This document shows, in pieces, positions 18,752 through 31,900 of a stretch of 64,000 nucleotides of DNA. The notes below the pieces were generated by a model that worked only from the letters and a program-made list of their open reading frames with translations, ran no database searches and was not told the origin of the DNA. A program made the position numbers and the translations under genes. The DNA comes from Dirofilaria immitis. Its lineage: Eukaryota > Nematoda > Chromadorea > Rhabditida > Onchocercidae. The stretch covers positions 2,288,501 through 2,352,500 of the forward strand of contig JAKNDB010000068.1 in the NCBI GenBank assembly GCA_024305405.1, read 5' to 3'. Within the stretch, counting starts at the first letter, position 1; the number at the start of each line of letters is the position of its first letter.

Positions 18752-19596
18752 CGTCAAACTTCAATCTGAAATAAAAAATTTGCATGAATTTCGAATCCTT
18801 AATAAAATTATTTCGATCAACACTTAACAGCAAATAATTCTCATCAGCAGTAAATTTATGTAGCTTCTATCAACAAATGGCTAATCCCAAGAGAAAATAC
18901 CTTTCATAGCAATCCATAGCAATGTATTCTAATTTTATCAACAACAGTTTCGAAATTATTCTTCCCAATAATTCAAATTATTTGTTATCAAAGATATAAT
19001 TATAAATCAATTTATCCCTTTTATCACTAGTCCAAATTTATGCTGAAATATGAAATTTGCATAAATTTCAAATTAGAATGTTTCCTTGGACTTCTTATTT
19101 GACTTCTTTTTCATTGATGTTATTCCGGTTTTAGCTTGTTCATTGTTCTTTGTTGTTTTTATTATTGAATCGTAAATTTAATACCTCTTTTTATGATACT
19201 AAAAATAAGAGTAATCCTTTGTACTATCAACATTTATTGATGTATGAAAGTTTTAAATAAAGCTAACCATATTTATTGCTCTTGTGATTTGGCCTTATAC
19301 CTTATTATTCATCTATTATCGTTTGATCGAATCAGATTAAAGATGTATAGGTAGATATATCAGGTCAGATCAGATCAGATAAATGCATTCTGACCCGAAT
19401 TTAATAATTCCACGATTCAAACCTGAATCCCTCGAAAAATGAACAAACCAAACGAAAAACTAACACGACTTCTTGAAATGACGCCGCAATTTGACAGTGA
19501 ACCGTATGGGAAAGCATTCGCAAGTTGTGATTTAACCTGAATTGAAGTAGCCCGGGAAAGTGATACTTGAATAAGGTCGAGAGGGTTGTGTGAACA
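18752..19596. promoter_or_regulatory. Shared MED19/RFC5 divergent promoter region
   Basis: The two start codons face away from each other across 845 bp, so both promoters must lie here. The right third (about 19400-19590) is less AT-rich than its surroundings, and a short GATCA-type repeat lies near 19360-19380. No TATA box or named factor site is convincing. The boundaries are inferred from the genes. Confidence 0.5.
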
Positions 19597-21797
19597 ATGG
19601 TATCAGATGAACAGATCAAGGTTAATATGCCATGGGTGGAGAAATACCGTCCAGCTTCGCTTACCGAACTTGTCTCTCGTGAAGAAATTATTAGCACGCG
19701 TAAGTTATTCTGCTTTTTATATGTTAAGGAAAGTACTAAATACGTTGATTCTTAGATTCCTTAAAATTCACTTATTTTTCTACATGGTCGAATTCATAAA
19801 ATGCTATTAAAAGCTGTTGTTTGATTTGGTTCTTATCTTTAATGAATAATGCATCATTTTTCTGCTTCTCACTTTTTTAGTTACAAAATTAATCAATGAA
19901 AATCGATTGCCACATTTGCTGTTTTATGGCCCCCTGGAACCGGTAAAACGAGTACTATATTAGCTGCTGCAAAGATGTTGTACACACCGAAGCAGTTATC
20001 GTCGATGGTTTTAGAGGTATTTTTTTGACTTATTCAATTAAATTCAATCAAAGTAGCACAATTCAATCTTTTGTTTCTTCCATATGAATGATAGAATAGT
20101 TTCGACATTCTTTTCATCTAGCGATAACAATACTTTCAAATCTCAACAGAACTAATTTCTCCAGAATTACGTGATAATATTTTCCGTCCTATAATGTGTC
20201 TTTGTTTATGTTTCGGTATATGAATGCAAATATTATATTGGTTTGCACTTTTATTGTAAATATTTCTTTGGTTTTATTTTATAGCTAAATGCATCTGATG
20301 ATCGAGGAATCGGGATTGTTCGAGAACAAATCATTAATTTTGCTCAAACAAGCACTTTAAATATAGACAAAAACCGAAAGAATACATTCAAATTGGTTAT
20401 TCTTGATGAAGCTGATGCTATGACAAAAGATGCGCAGAATGCCCTAAGGTGTTTTTGTACTAATATTGTTTAGCTTATATGGTTTGTATTCTAAATATTT
20501 TTGGAAAATGATTTCTTTTTCTAGACGGGTAATTGAAAAATTCACCGAAAATGTTCGATTCTGTATCATATGTAATTATTTGTCGAAAATCATCCCGGCA
20601 GTCCAATCGCGATGCACCCGCCTACGTTTTGCTCCACTTTCAAATGTTAGTTTTTCTTCAAATCATTATTATAATAAATCGTTGTATTTTATTAACTCTT
20701 CTAGCCTGTTGGTCTTTTTTATCATTATAAACCATTGAAGACTTATTATAAGATTTTTAGGAGCAAATATTGCCACGATTGCATCATATCGTGCAAGCCG
20801 AATCATTGACTATAACGGAAGATGGTCAAAAAGCATTGCTAAAATTGGCTGAAGGAGACATGAGACGAGTTATCAATATTTTGCAGGTAAACATTTTGTT
20901 TGACTTGGAAATTTCTGCATTTAGTTTCTGATAGCTTGTATCATTTAATTATTTTACAACAGCTTCACAGAATTATTGAGTGAATGAAATCAAGATTGCG
21001 TATTTCATATCGTATATTTTGTATCGTCTATAAAGAGTATTATAAGAGATAAGTTTTCTAATACCAGTTATTTTTATTTTCCAAATTATAACTACTTTTC
21101 TGGTAATTGTCCGTTTGCTAAAGAAGTGCTGAGAAAATTGAAGCAGAGTTTTTGTGATTCATAAATATACATTGAATTTTTATTGCTAGACAATTTTTGC
21201 AGAGTACAGCAATGGCTTTCAAGACAGTTGATGAACGAAGTGTTTATCAATGTGTGGGTTATCCCTTACCAGCCGACGTTGAAAAAATTGTAAGAATACT
21301 ATTAAACGACACAATGGAAGATGCTTATACAAGTAATACCTCATTGAACTTTAATCGGCTTTTATTTTTGTCAACACGGACTAGCGGATATCAATTTTAA
21401 CTTTGAGAGTGCTGTCTTTAATGGCAACCTTATTTTTATATCCCAATCCTTATTTAAATTATTTATTGGAGTTATTACATCATTAAGTTATGGTAACTTA
21501 TTTTTATATTATATGAAAAGTCATAAACAGAAGCTGAAACGAAACATATGGGTAGATGTTTCAATACTCTTTTATTTTACAGAAATTGAAGAAATTCGAA
21601 ATGAACGTGCATTTGCACTGAGCGATATATTGAATTCAATGCATGATTTCATATTCCGTCTCGTCATACCGTCAGAATTACTGAGCCGATTAATAATTTG
21701 CATGGCGGATATCGAATACCATTTGTCGCTAGGCTGTTCAGATCGCTTACAGCTTGCGGCTTTAATTGGTGCTTTATCAACACTCGGAATGAATTAG
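19597..21797 (+). CDS. RFC5: Replication factor C subunit 5 (clamp-loader AAA+ ATPase)
   Basis: About 331 residues, close to the 340 of human RFC5. Exons: 19597-19699, 19881-20016, 20285-20448, 20525-20645, 20761-20886, 21203-21332, 21583-21797. RFC opens PCNA and loads it at primer-template junctions during DNA replication and repair. Seen: [18 protein letters not shown], a Walker A motif read as [30 protein letters not shown], Walker [21 protein letters not shown], the small-subunit SRC motif in [17 protein letters not shown], and sensor 2 [11 protein letters not shown]. The Walker A motif is out of frame as printed because the C run at 19930-19934 is one short. With six Cs every exon phase agrees. 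The start codon lies 17 residues before the KYRPASL box, as expected for the family. Confidence 0.96.
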
Positions 21798-22341
21798 CAA
21801 AACTTGCTCCTAGTTCTGAAACTCAGGCGCGATAATCTTAGTTTGATCGTCAGCTTTTTGTATAAAATTACGACAAATGTAGAGAAAATGATCCATCTGC
21901 AAAATTTGAATAATTAGTGATGCAAAATTAAAAATCTGGTTTGGGAATCTGTTGCTTCCTTTATAATGATTATTTGGTTGAAATAAAATTGCTTAAAATT
22001 TATTATATAAGAATAAAATTGCTTTAAATTTTACGAGAATAAGATAGCGTGAGAATAGAAAGTGATTCTTGGCAGTCATTTGTTCAATTTTATTCATCTT
22101 TGTTTACTTCCATAATTATATTTTAATTATGTTTTTAATTCTTGTATGTGATCTTTTAAATAAATTTTTACGTCTCAAAAACTGGTATGTTTTTACTGCT
22201 TCCTTTATTGGATCAAAGTGATTATAATAATTACATTGTTTGAGAGAAATATGGATACTAGAGTATAGCAAACTTACCACTAAAGCAGAAACATGAGTGC
22301 AATGATCAGAATGTTTGATTGACATGAGTTGCTTCAGGAAG
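21798..22341 (+). other. RFC5-MED30 intercistronic region
   Basis: 544 bp between the RFC5 stop and the MED30 start. It contains AATAAA-type sequence near 21980 that would serve RFC5, and a TTGCTTCAG acceptor-like site five bases before the MED30 ATG. This is compatible with trans-splicing of the downstream gene in an operon, but that is inferred. Confidence 0.45.
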
Positions 22342-24565
22342 ATGCAGAATTCAGGCGTTGGTCCGAATCAGCCAGTATATTATCAACAAACTCAGGGTGT
22401 GGTTTCTTTTAATTGTATTTACTTTTATCGTGAATCGAAAATAATACAAGTTATTAATCGACTATCCAACTATACGTAGTGCCATTATAGCAAATGATTC
22501 TTTTGTGAATCGAGTATATGAGTTGAGAAGCCCAAGTGATATAAATAATTCCAAATTAAGGAAATTTTTTCGCAAATATATTAGATATTAAAAACGGAGT
22601 TTGTTTGTAAGAATAATCGAAAAAATAAGTGCGAAAATTTAGGAAAAACACTATGACAGATTTTATGCATAGATATGCAAGCTATAGATAATGATAAAAC
22701 TTTCAATTTCTTACATTATTAATAATTGTAGGTGCTGCTATGATGATGAGTTATCCACAAGCAACAACTGATCAACGTCAGCAGCAGCAACAACAACAGC
22801 AGATAATAAATATGCAAGGTATGCCGACAGCTCAGATGTACGGCGGTCCAAGTATGCAAAGTATGCAAGGAAGACCGTATTCTGCAGGAACTCCTCAGGA
22901 ATCCTCGCCGGGAATACGGCCATCATCACAATCCCAGATCAGTTATTCGTTAGGAATGCAACCGCAAATGTCAAATGAACAACAACAACAACAACAACAG
23001 TTTCAAAATCGACCGTCATATCAACCTCAACAGCAAATACAAGGGCAACAATCTCAACAGTCCACTCAAAGGTATACATAAGAATATTACTAATTAAAAA
23101 CTGTGCTAATATTTTTTTCGCATGGCCACTTATTACCGAGTAATTCGTAGTCTTTGCGGAGGACTTGGGAATTCGCTGAGGAAGCAAAAGATGAATCCAA
23201 GGCTCCAGTCCTGCATGTTGCTTTTGTCCTGAGGGCTCAGTTTGTGCAGTCCTAGCAAGTTTGGATGTTTTTAGATAACCGGCGAACCGTGTACGTCGGA
23301 GTCTTTGCGATGGACCCGGGCAATGTAAAATTTTAAAATTTTGATTCTATAAAATGGCATAAAAGCAGCAATGTAAAAGCTAAATAACTAATTCATGCCA
23401 TTAGAATTGTAGAACGTCGGATCAAGTAGGTGAAAAATCAAAAAAGAAGAAACGAAAACAGCTCGACCAATGAATCCCCGCCATATTCTCCCGAAATACT
23501 AAATGATCTTTCAAAGTATTCAGTTGCTGCCTTGGCATGTATCGGTCGTGAATTGGTTCAGGAATTATTGCTCAGGTGTGGTAATGTCACGTATTATGCT
23601 CTTTCATCCTTTCTATTTAATTTTAGGCGACTTATTCGCTTGCTTGTATTGTAGAGAAGTTTTGAAGAAAGATTAAGGTTTTAAATATTTGCAAATTCTC
23701 TTTAGCAGGATTCGAAGAATTAATCGGTTATTCAATAATTTTGTGAAAGCCTATGAAGAACTTTTTATAAATTCTCATGTTTACAAAGGTTATAAAATCA
23801 GTTAAAGATATATCGTAGTCAAATGCTTATTTTAATTTGTGTTTTCTTTAGTGCATGATTTTATTTTGTAGGACCTATACATTGATGACAAGTTTGACAA
23901 AATCAGTAGATCGTTGGCATCAGCAACAAGGTGTAAGCGATCCAGAACAACTGCTTTCATATTGTGAATATATTTTGTCGAAGATCACGGAAATAAGACT
24001 TCGAATTGATTGTGTTCCAGTAACAAATATCAGCGAGGATGAATTCATTACGTTGATGTCCGATCCAAATCCTCCACAAAAACCACCTGAATTGGTATAA
24101 TTTTATATTTTTCAGTGTCGCGGAAATCTCTAACAAAACTGCAACAGTGCCCGTTATCACATAGTTTTTGTCTGTAAACTGCATTGATTCATTTTATGAG
24201 GTTAAGAAATTTTATGGAAAATCAATTTTTTGGAAAAAATCTAAAAGTCTGTTCTTTTAGTGCTAGCCTGATTTTTATTGGTCACTATTTTTCTAATATT
24301 TGATGAAAAATGAGATAAATTAGTATGACTTATCTATATTATTCATTTTACGGACATTTCTAATGAAATACATAATTAATTATAGAGATGTATGAAGACT
24401 GTACTTGCCATGCAGTACTATATATATTGCATTTTAGGTTGCCAAGGAGGAAACATTTGAAGTGCAACGTCGAAAACTAGTGAAACTGAATGCAGCGTTA
24501 AAAATTTGGATTGGATGTGTTTGGTTTCCGATCCACGTTTTTTAAAGAAAGCAGATAAGAGCTGA
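22342..24565 (+). CDS. MED30: Mediator complex subunit 30 (MED30/MDT-30), glutamine-rich
   Basis: About 302 residues. Exons: 22342-22396, 22732-23071, 23413-23575, 23872-24094, 24438-24565. MED30 is a metazoan Mediator head subunit acting in RNA polymerase II transcription. The N-terminal half is low-complexity, rich in Gln, Met and Ser with several poly-Gln runs from CAG/CAA repeats. The conserved part starts at LACIGRELVQELLLRTYTLM, resembling the MED30 CRIGQETVQDIV-type helix. A helical segment SYCEYILSKITEIRLRIDCV follows, then KEETFEVQRRKLVKLNAALK. Two indels are inferred: one A too many at 23440-23445, joining the QVGEKS and SSTNESPPYSPEIL frames, and one A too few at 24500-24504, without which the tail stops at 24543-24545 instead of reading LDWMCLVSDPRFLKKADKS. 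In C. elegans, from memory, the RFC5 and MDT-30 genes are also neighbours, supporting the call. Confidence 0.8.
23130..23335. other. GC-richer insert with imperfect direct repeats in MED30 intron 2
   Basis: About 200 bp of clearly higher GC than any flanking intron. Its ends carry an imperfect 25-30 bp direct repeat: GTAGTCTTTGCGGAGGACTT near 23147 and GGAGTCTTTGCGATGGACCC near 23298. No long frame crosses it. It could be a decayed mobile element, a structured RNA or a lost exon; I cannot decide. Confidence 0.45.
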
Positions 24566-25718
24566 TAATGTTTATAGCAATATTTGCTCTTTATTTCCTA
24601 ACTGATTAATTTATCACCAAGAGTTTACAGATGTTTTCTTCTTTTTCATTAAATGTTGATATATCAATGGCTGACTCTTCTGTTAAAAACATTTATGCAA
24701 TGCAATTATGAGATCAGCATAATATCACTCGTTTCAAACAATTTCCACGAGGTTAGTACATGATATTTCCACGAGGTTAGTACATGATAATGGAGTTAAA
24801 GGTCGTTAAACTTCTGTTTTCGATTATCGTTTTTTATCATTAAACATCTATTCCTTATCCTTTTTCTTGTACCTATATCTTTGTGTATATGTATTTAATA
24901 TAAAAATATTGTAATTATAGGCCGCTATAAACACTGTTCATTGCGGATTATTTAGTCCAAACAACACTGATTTTGACTAAATCGCCTTCGGTCTGTTTTC
25001 TGAAATACATGATTTTTAAATAATTCATTAAAAATTATTTCAACTATTTAGTATTATTACTATTGCGATTGTAGACTAAGTTAATAATTACGTATATGTA
25101 TATTTTTATAGAAAAAACTCAGACTTGATTCCTGCATTGTAATACTTATGCTTTATTGATTTGATAATTCATACCGTTTGCATTTCCTTTCGTCGAATAA
25201 TTTAGGATTTATCGCAGCATATTCGTTCAAATTTTCATTCAGTTCATCTACAGATCTCCTTGCCCGATTATTCAATACTATAAGAGTGATCAGTTATTTT
25301 TTTAGCAAATAGTTTTGCTTTAAAAGAGTGTTCATTATTTGCAGGTAGACAGTTGATGCAGTAATTAGTAAGACATCTGATGCATGAATTTTTTCGTGCA
25401 GCATGATAGCCGAATGTTATATTATGCTTCTAAGGAGTTATTTCTTGGATGTTATTTGGATAATATTTAAGCCCTGTGTATCCTCATCAAAATAACTTTC
25501 TTCTAGCAAAACGGGAGATCTGTATTTTCGCAACATAATACTATGAGATTAAATCAGGCTATATCTACTACTGTTTCATTACTTATTTTCCATAAGAAAT
25601 TCCCGCAAATTGTAATGGATATAGCCAGATGATAATTTCTCAGTTAAGAATCGTTGTTAAATGCATGGATGGAATATGTGCTGAACTTCTAGATAACATG
25701 CAGGTACTATCAATGTAT
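24566..25718. other. Convergent intergenic region, no gene seen
   Basis: 1.15 kb between the MED30 and astacin 3' ends, carrying both 3' UTRs. I looked for a missing C-terminal exon of the astacin gene (a TSP1-like Trp/Cys pattern on the minus strand) and did not find one I could support. Confidence 0.5.
24741..24788. repeat. 24-bp perfect tandem duplication
   Basis: Unit ATTTCCACGAGGTTAGTACA plus TGAT repeated twice with no mismatch, just past the MED30 3' end. Confidence 0.95.
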
Positions 25719-26581
25719 CTATGTCGATAGTGCCTGATACCCTAAAAGCCACACGATACACCCATTGTACTCAAACCATTCGGACCACGCCAAGAACGAA
25801 CCGGTGGTTGGTAATGCGCGTACCTGCGCCTGGAAACCTTTGCCACCACGATAAAATGATCGAAATAGCACCAACATATCTTCTGTAGCTGACATAATCG
25901 ATGATTGTGGTGTTCCATAACAACAATATCTAAAAAGAATATAAGAGTAATTTTAAATGTTTAACAAAGGATTCAATCTAAAATCATTTTTAGATTACAT
26001 TAAATCTGAATAGATGAGCAATATGATTTTATCTATTTTATCAGCTAACACTTATCTTCCATTAGCATTATTATATAGAAATATAAATATATATACCTCA
26101 TTCCTGTATTGGCAAAATCAGTCGAATTACGTATCTCAATATAATCCATACATAATGAATGTCGTACTTTGCAATACATCTCAAATTCACCGTAGAAGCG
26201 TAATTGTACACGTTGACCAGGTGGAGCTACTAGAAGCCAACTACATTCTTGTCCCTCTTTAAATTCTCTCGGATAATTTGGACTTGTAATACGCTTCCAA
26301 CTGGATGTTAATTTTATTTGACCTCCACAATCTGCTCCATATCCTGGCATTACTCGTTCACAAAACTATAAAATATAATTTAGCAAGGATAAAAATAATA
26401 TTATTTATTTTATTAACAATTCTCGAATTATTATATAGATTTGAAAATTATCATTTTATTGCTTAGAAAAACACAAAAATTGATTAAATTGGTTTAATTT
26501 TCTCTGTATATCTCTCTCTCTCTCTCCCTCTCTTCTTGTAAAATAATTATTTATTTATATTATGTATTTTATTTATTCATC

Positions 26582-26622
<41 letters not shown>

Positions 26623-28871
26623 CGTTTTATGTTAAAAGATTTCTTAATAAGCCATTATCCTAATTTATCTTATCATTTCTGATAATTTTTTTCTGCATAT
26701 ATAAAAAAATTTATAGTAAAATTTTTAAACGAAAAAAAAAAGTTCTACTACTTTTCCAGTAAAACCATCTGGACAACGACATCGTCCACATCGTCTTGGA
26801 TCCGTATATCCTCCACGTTGACAGGGTAATTTTGTGGACATGAATCACTACAATATATTACATTCATAAGACGTATATCATTAAATGATAATTGATCACG
26901 TTGTCCAATGGTTTTTGATAATCCACTATATTTGTATTCAATGTAAATAGATCATCATATCGACCGAATGCTTTACTTCTGTAATTAAATTTGCTATTCG
27001 ATTAATTAAACAAATAATTCAAAGGAATTTGAAACAATCATATTGACACTTTTTTTTTTCAATTTTAAAATATATTTTAAGCTAAATAACAAAGTTTTAT
27101 CAATAATTTTATCATTTTTTTATTCGATACATCTTTATACAATTGTTTTCCGATGTATTAAATCTTTATTAAGATAAATAATAAGTAATTTATCAAGCTA
27201 CTATTATAGATAAGATAATTTATTAAGAAATAACCTGTAATGCATAATACTGCCATAATCATATGGTACATTACCATTATCTACATCAGATGGTAATTCT
27301 TTTAAAAATTGTCCTTTACTATCACGATCAATATTCTCCCAACGAACCGTAACATAGTTATCACGATCAGGTCTTGATTGTTCATGCCAAAAACCCAATG
27401 CATGCGCTACTTCATGTGCTATCACTCCTAACTGTAATCATTGATTTTAATAATTTCAAAATTATCAATAATTCTAACATTTTTAAGAGAAATATTTGCA
27501 TTATTATAATTTTGAAAAATAATGCTTATTATTTATAATTATCATCATATCAATTGATAATCATATATTATATGAAATGCTATTTCTACTATATTTATCA
27601 TAATCTTTATATAGTATTCGAGATTGCATATTCGAGATTACACTTGAATATGGATAGCAAAATAAGCCATACACGTATGCATTCTGGTGCTAATGAGACA
27701 AATTGTGGCTCGCCAAGTGGATGTCTACCAACATTTGATGCGCAACCGTCTACATCCGTAAAAACAATTCGATTTTCTTGAATTTCATTATCTTTACGCT
27801 CAAAATTCAAACATGTTATATTATGCCAATGTTCAAGCGCTAATTCGATTACCCGTTGTTCACGTTTAGCTGCAATTATTCTCAATGATATTTATCATTG
27901 GTAAGTAAATTTAATTTATCATTGATAAAATTATTCCTCTATATATATGATATATATATATAATACAAAATTATAATCAATCAGTGCTTCATAATCATTC
28001 ATATTATCAACGATTTAACAAAAAAAAAAAAAATTTTTTTCACTAATTATCAAATTATAAAGTTAAAATGAAATGATTAATTAAAACAATAACAAAATCT
28101 AAAATAATTTTTTTTTTCTTAAAATATCTTCATCTAAGATATACATATATGTATATGTATATGTATGTATGTATATGCCAATTTTTTCAATAAATTTTCT
28201 TTTTTTTAAATAAAATTTGAAAAAAAAGAAAAGTTTTTTTTTGTTAACAATGATATCCTTTTGTATAAAAATTATTATTACTTTTATTTGTTAAAATTTT
28301 TAATACAAAAAAATTTTTTGCAATGCTAATTATTTATTTTTTTTTCTTATTTTTATTAGTTTTTCTCTCCCCAACCATAGGCATTTACCTAAATTTTCTT
28401 TTTAATTTTATATGAAAAATAATTTTTGATAAAAAGAATTTTTAATATAATTTTATATCTAAACAATCAATGAAAAGCGAATCAAAGATTTCTATTTCAC
28501 AAAAAAAAAAAAAAGATTTATTTATCAAAAAATTAAGCAAATAAACTAATAAACAATAAGTTAATGATTGAAAATAATTTTTTAAAAACAAAATGGATGA
28601 TAAATTGATCAAATAATAATAGATTAATTATCAATTATATCAAATAGAATAATGCTTGAATTAGTAAAATATTATAATTACATAAAATTATCATCCATTG
28701 ATTATTATTATTAAGTTCCAATGCTACACTTATTTTTTTTTCTTTTTTTTTTCTCCAAAATTATTTATCATTAATTTCTTTTACAAACTGATAAGGGCAG
28801 AAATTGAAAAAGGAAATTTAATTTAGCACAATATTTGTTTTTGTACATTAATTAATTAAAAGTAGAAAACT

Positions 28872-28903
<32 letters not shown>

Positions 28904-31900
28904 GAGGGCAAAAATTAAAACGGAAATTTAATTTCGTACCCGTACTATTTTTGTACCATTACTTAATTAATTAAATATACAAAATTATCATGTTGATAAT
29001 GATAAGAGTAAAATTGAAACGGAAATTTAATTTAATTTTTACGAGTTTATTTTCTACACTAAATTGATTGATCAATTAATTAATTAATTAACTAAAATGT
29101 AAGGATCGCAATCATATATGAAAAAAAAGAGAGAAAAAACGACGAAAATTCTCACTTTCCTCTCGTAAAATTTTGACACAAATTTTTTTCAACACTATTT
29201 TAGTTCGTATGAAATCCTTTCTAATTGTTGTAATGAAATTTTTATCAAAATTTGTTTTTCACTTTTGCCGAGCGCAAATTGTACGAACGAGATGACCTTA
29301 TTTTTGAAATTAATTAAAGAGAAATGATAATAGCGATAATAAGAGAATCCAATGTGATGTTAATATGTGATAATCAATGTGATTATTTAAATAAGTACTT
29401 GCTATATCTTTTATTAATAAATTTCATTTTTTTTTATCAAATTGATGGAATAAATTTTTGCAAAATTGAAACTTATTTATTCAATAAAATTTTTATTTTT
29501 AAGCGAATTAAACAAATTAAGCCATTTCAAATATTTATTACAAATTAATGATTCTTTTTAAGTGATAATTCCAATCATTAAATGACATTTGCATGAAGAG
29601 AAACGTTGTTATTAGAGGAAATTATCAATATCAAAACGACTTACTATGTGACCCGTCGAAACTGTAAACGATCGGTTTATGAGAATCCCATCGACGTAAT
29701 TCGGAACGGATGAACTTTCGTTTCGTGCGTCGTCCATGTTGTAGCATACTCCGTAAATCTCGTGAGCTTGTTCAGCATCCAAAACAATATCACCTGAAAT
29801 AATTTAAATCCTAAAAATTAAATTAAATTTTTTAAACTTAATAATTTTACTAAAGTTTTAATTTCGTAAATTTATACTGATATTCTCTTATAGATATAAC
29901 AGGTATATGTAGGTGGTATTCACACCTGTTTGTTTGTAATGACAAAATAACATGAATACTAATGGAAAATGAAAATTTGATTATTGATTAAATAATTATT
30001 TAAATGACTGTGATTAAATGATTTGATCTCAGCAAGCCTGTCAATCATTCATATCGTTTTTTTAACATTCAAATGCTAAGATTGATTTGTTAAATTAAAT
30101 TTTCTGATCAACAAATGGCTTCGACATTTCACGTATTCGATATATGCACTTCGATGCATTTCAAATATAATTCTTTGTAGATGATGCTGATGATGATGAT
30201 GATAATGTTGTTGATAATGATGCTAAAGCAATTATGATTATTTTTTTTCATTTTAATGAATAATACTGGATTTCAAATACCATCATCCATCACTACTATG
30301 CCAACGGTTAATCCTGATTTAAATGACCCAGTTGTGTTAATTACTCTCATAGAAATATTTTTCAAGGAAAAAGCAAATCTCTGAATGTTTATTATGATCA
30401 TAAACTACGATCGATCAATATATGATCAATATTATCAATATATGATGAATATTATTTCATCCTATCCAAATCAACTAATCATGAAAATGGATGATGCTTG
30501 AACGCGAAATTTACATTTTAACTTAACATTTAATTTACAATTAATATAAATAGATATTGATATACGATGATAATTAAATGAGATCATAATAGTAGAAGAA
30601 TTGATATCACTTTTCTATGAAAAGATAATGATAAAATTGCTGATACTATGTAGCAAGCAATATATACGAGACGAAAATGATTCATGAAGTAATAATATCA
30701 ATAAGTGATAGAATATCAGCAAGCTAAAGAATATTTTATCCCAACAATATTAAGTAGTTATATTAGCACTAAAAGCAATACTAATTCAGGTGATATCGTT
30801 ATATCTATTTTTAATAATATATTATCAATTGGTGAATACAAATAGAGGATATCTATTTCTGATAAGATAAATAAGTGCAATAGAAGAAAATATTTATTGA
30901 TTGATTGCTAAAAAAAAGAAAAAAACTTCATACCTTCATAGTATCGACCATTTTCTTCAGGATTCAATACAATACTATCTTTTTGTCGATCTTCGAATTT
31001 TGCAACTTCTTTTGCAAGCTGAAACTATTCATATTATTTAAAATAAATATATTCCAATTTGATAACTTTTCGAAAAATTTCATTTTATTCAATTTTACAA
31101 AAAAATATTTTATTAATTAACTATTTAAATAGTAAATTTGTAATTATATAATATAGAATTTTGGTACTTAAATTTGAAATTCAAAATTTTATTGCTGTAT
31201 AAAATGATATAAATAATCAATTTTAGCAGTCATATTTATCAATAATAGTTATTATCAAAAAAAAAGATAAATAAATTTTTTTGTAAGATAAGAAAATAGC
31301 GAAACGAGAATTTTGCTGTAAATGATAATATCTAAAGTTATGTTAAATGTTGCATATCTCGAGAAATGACTTTTTTTCCTCTCTCTCTCTCTCTCTTTTA
31401 AGCTGTCTTCTGTGAATAGCTATTTAATTCCAATATGATCAACTGAATAGATATTTTTCACCGATGTTTTTTTTTTACTTGCTTCAATTTGTTGAAAAAG
31501 AGAGAGAATTTTGTTAAATTTGCAGTATTTGAAAAAGGATTGTTTAGTCGAGATTCTTGAAGCGATATTATAATCTAAATAGATCGGCTATTTTATAATA
31601 ATAATTTTATAAATTGTTCATATCAATCTACTACTGGCATCCATTTCTCTTCTTCTACTATTTATAATTTAATTTTTTTTTTTAAAAAAAGTTAATTTTT
31701 GAAGCGACAAACTCTTTTCACTTTGACATTTTTTACTGATTTGATTATATCACCTTTTTCTTTTTTTTTTTAATTATTTATTTTTATATTCAATTCTATA
31801 TATAATCATTGTATTATGTTATTTTTAATTTCAACAGTTTAACTGGATTACTCCTATTGATAAGAAATAAATCATTGTTGATTATTTAATAATTCTAACA

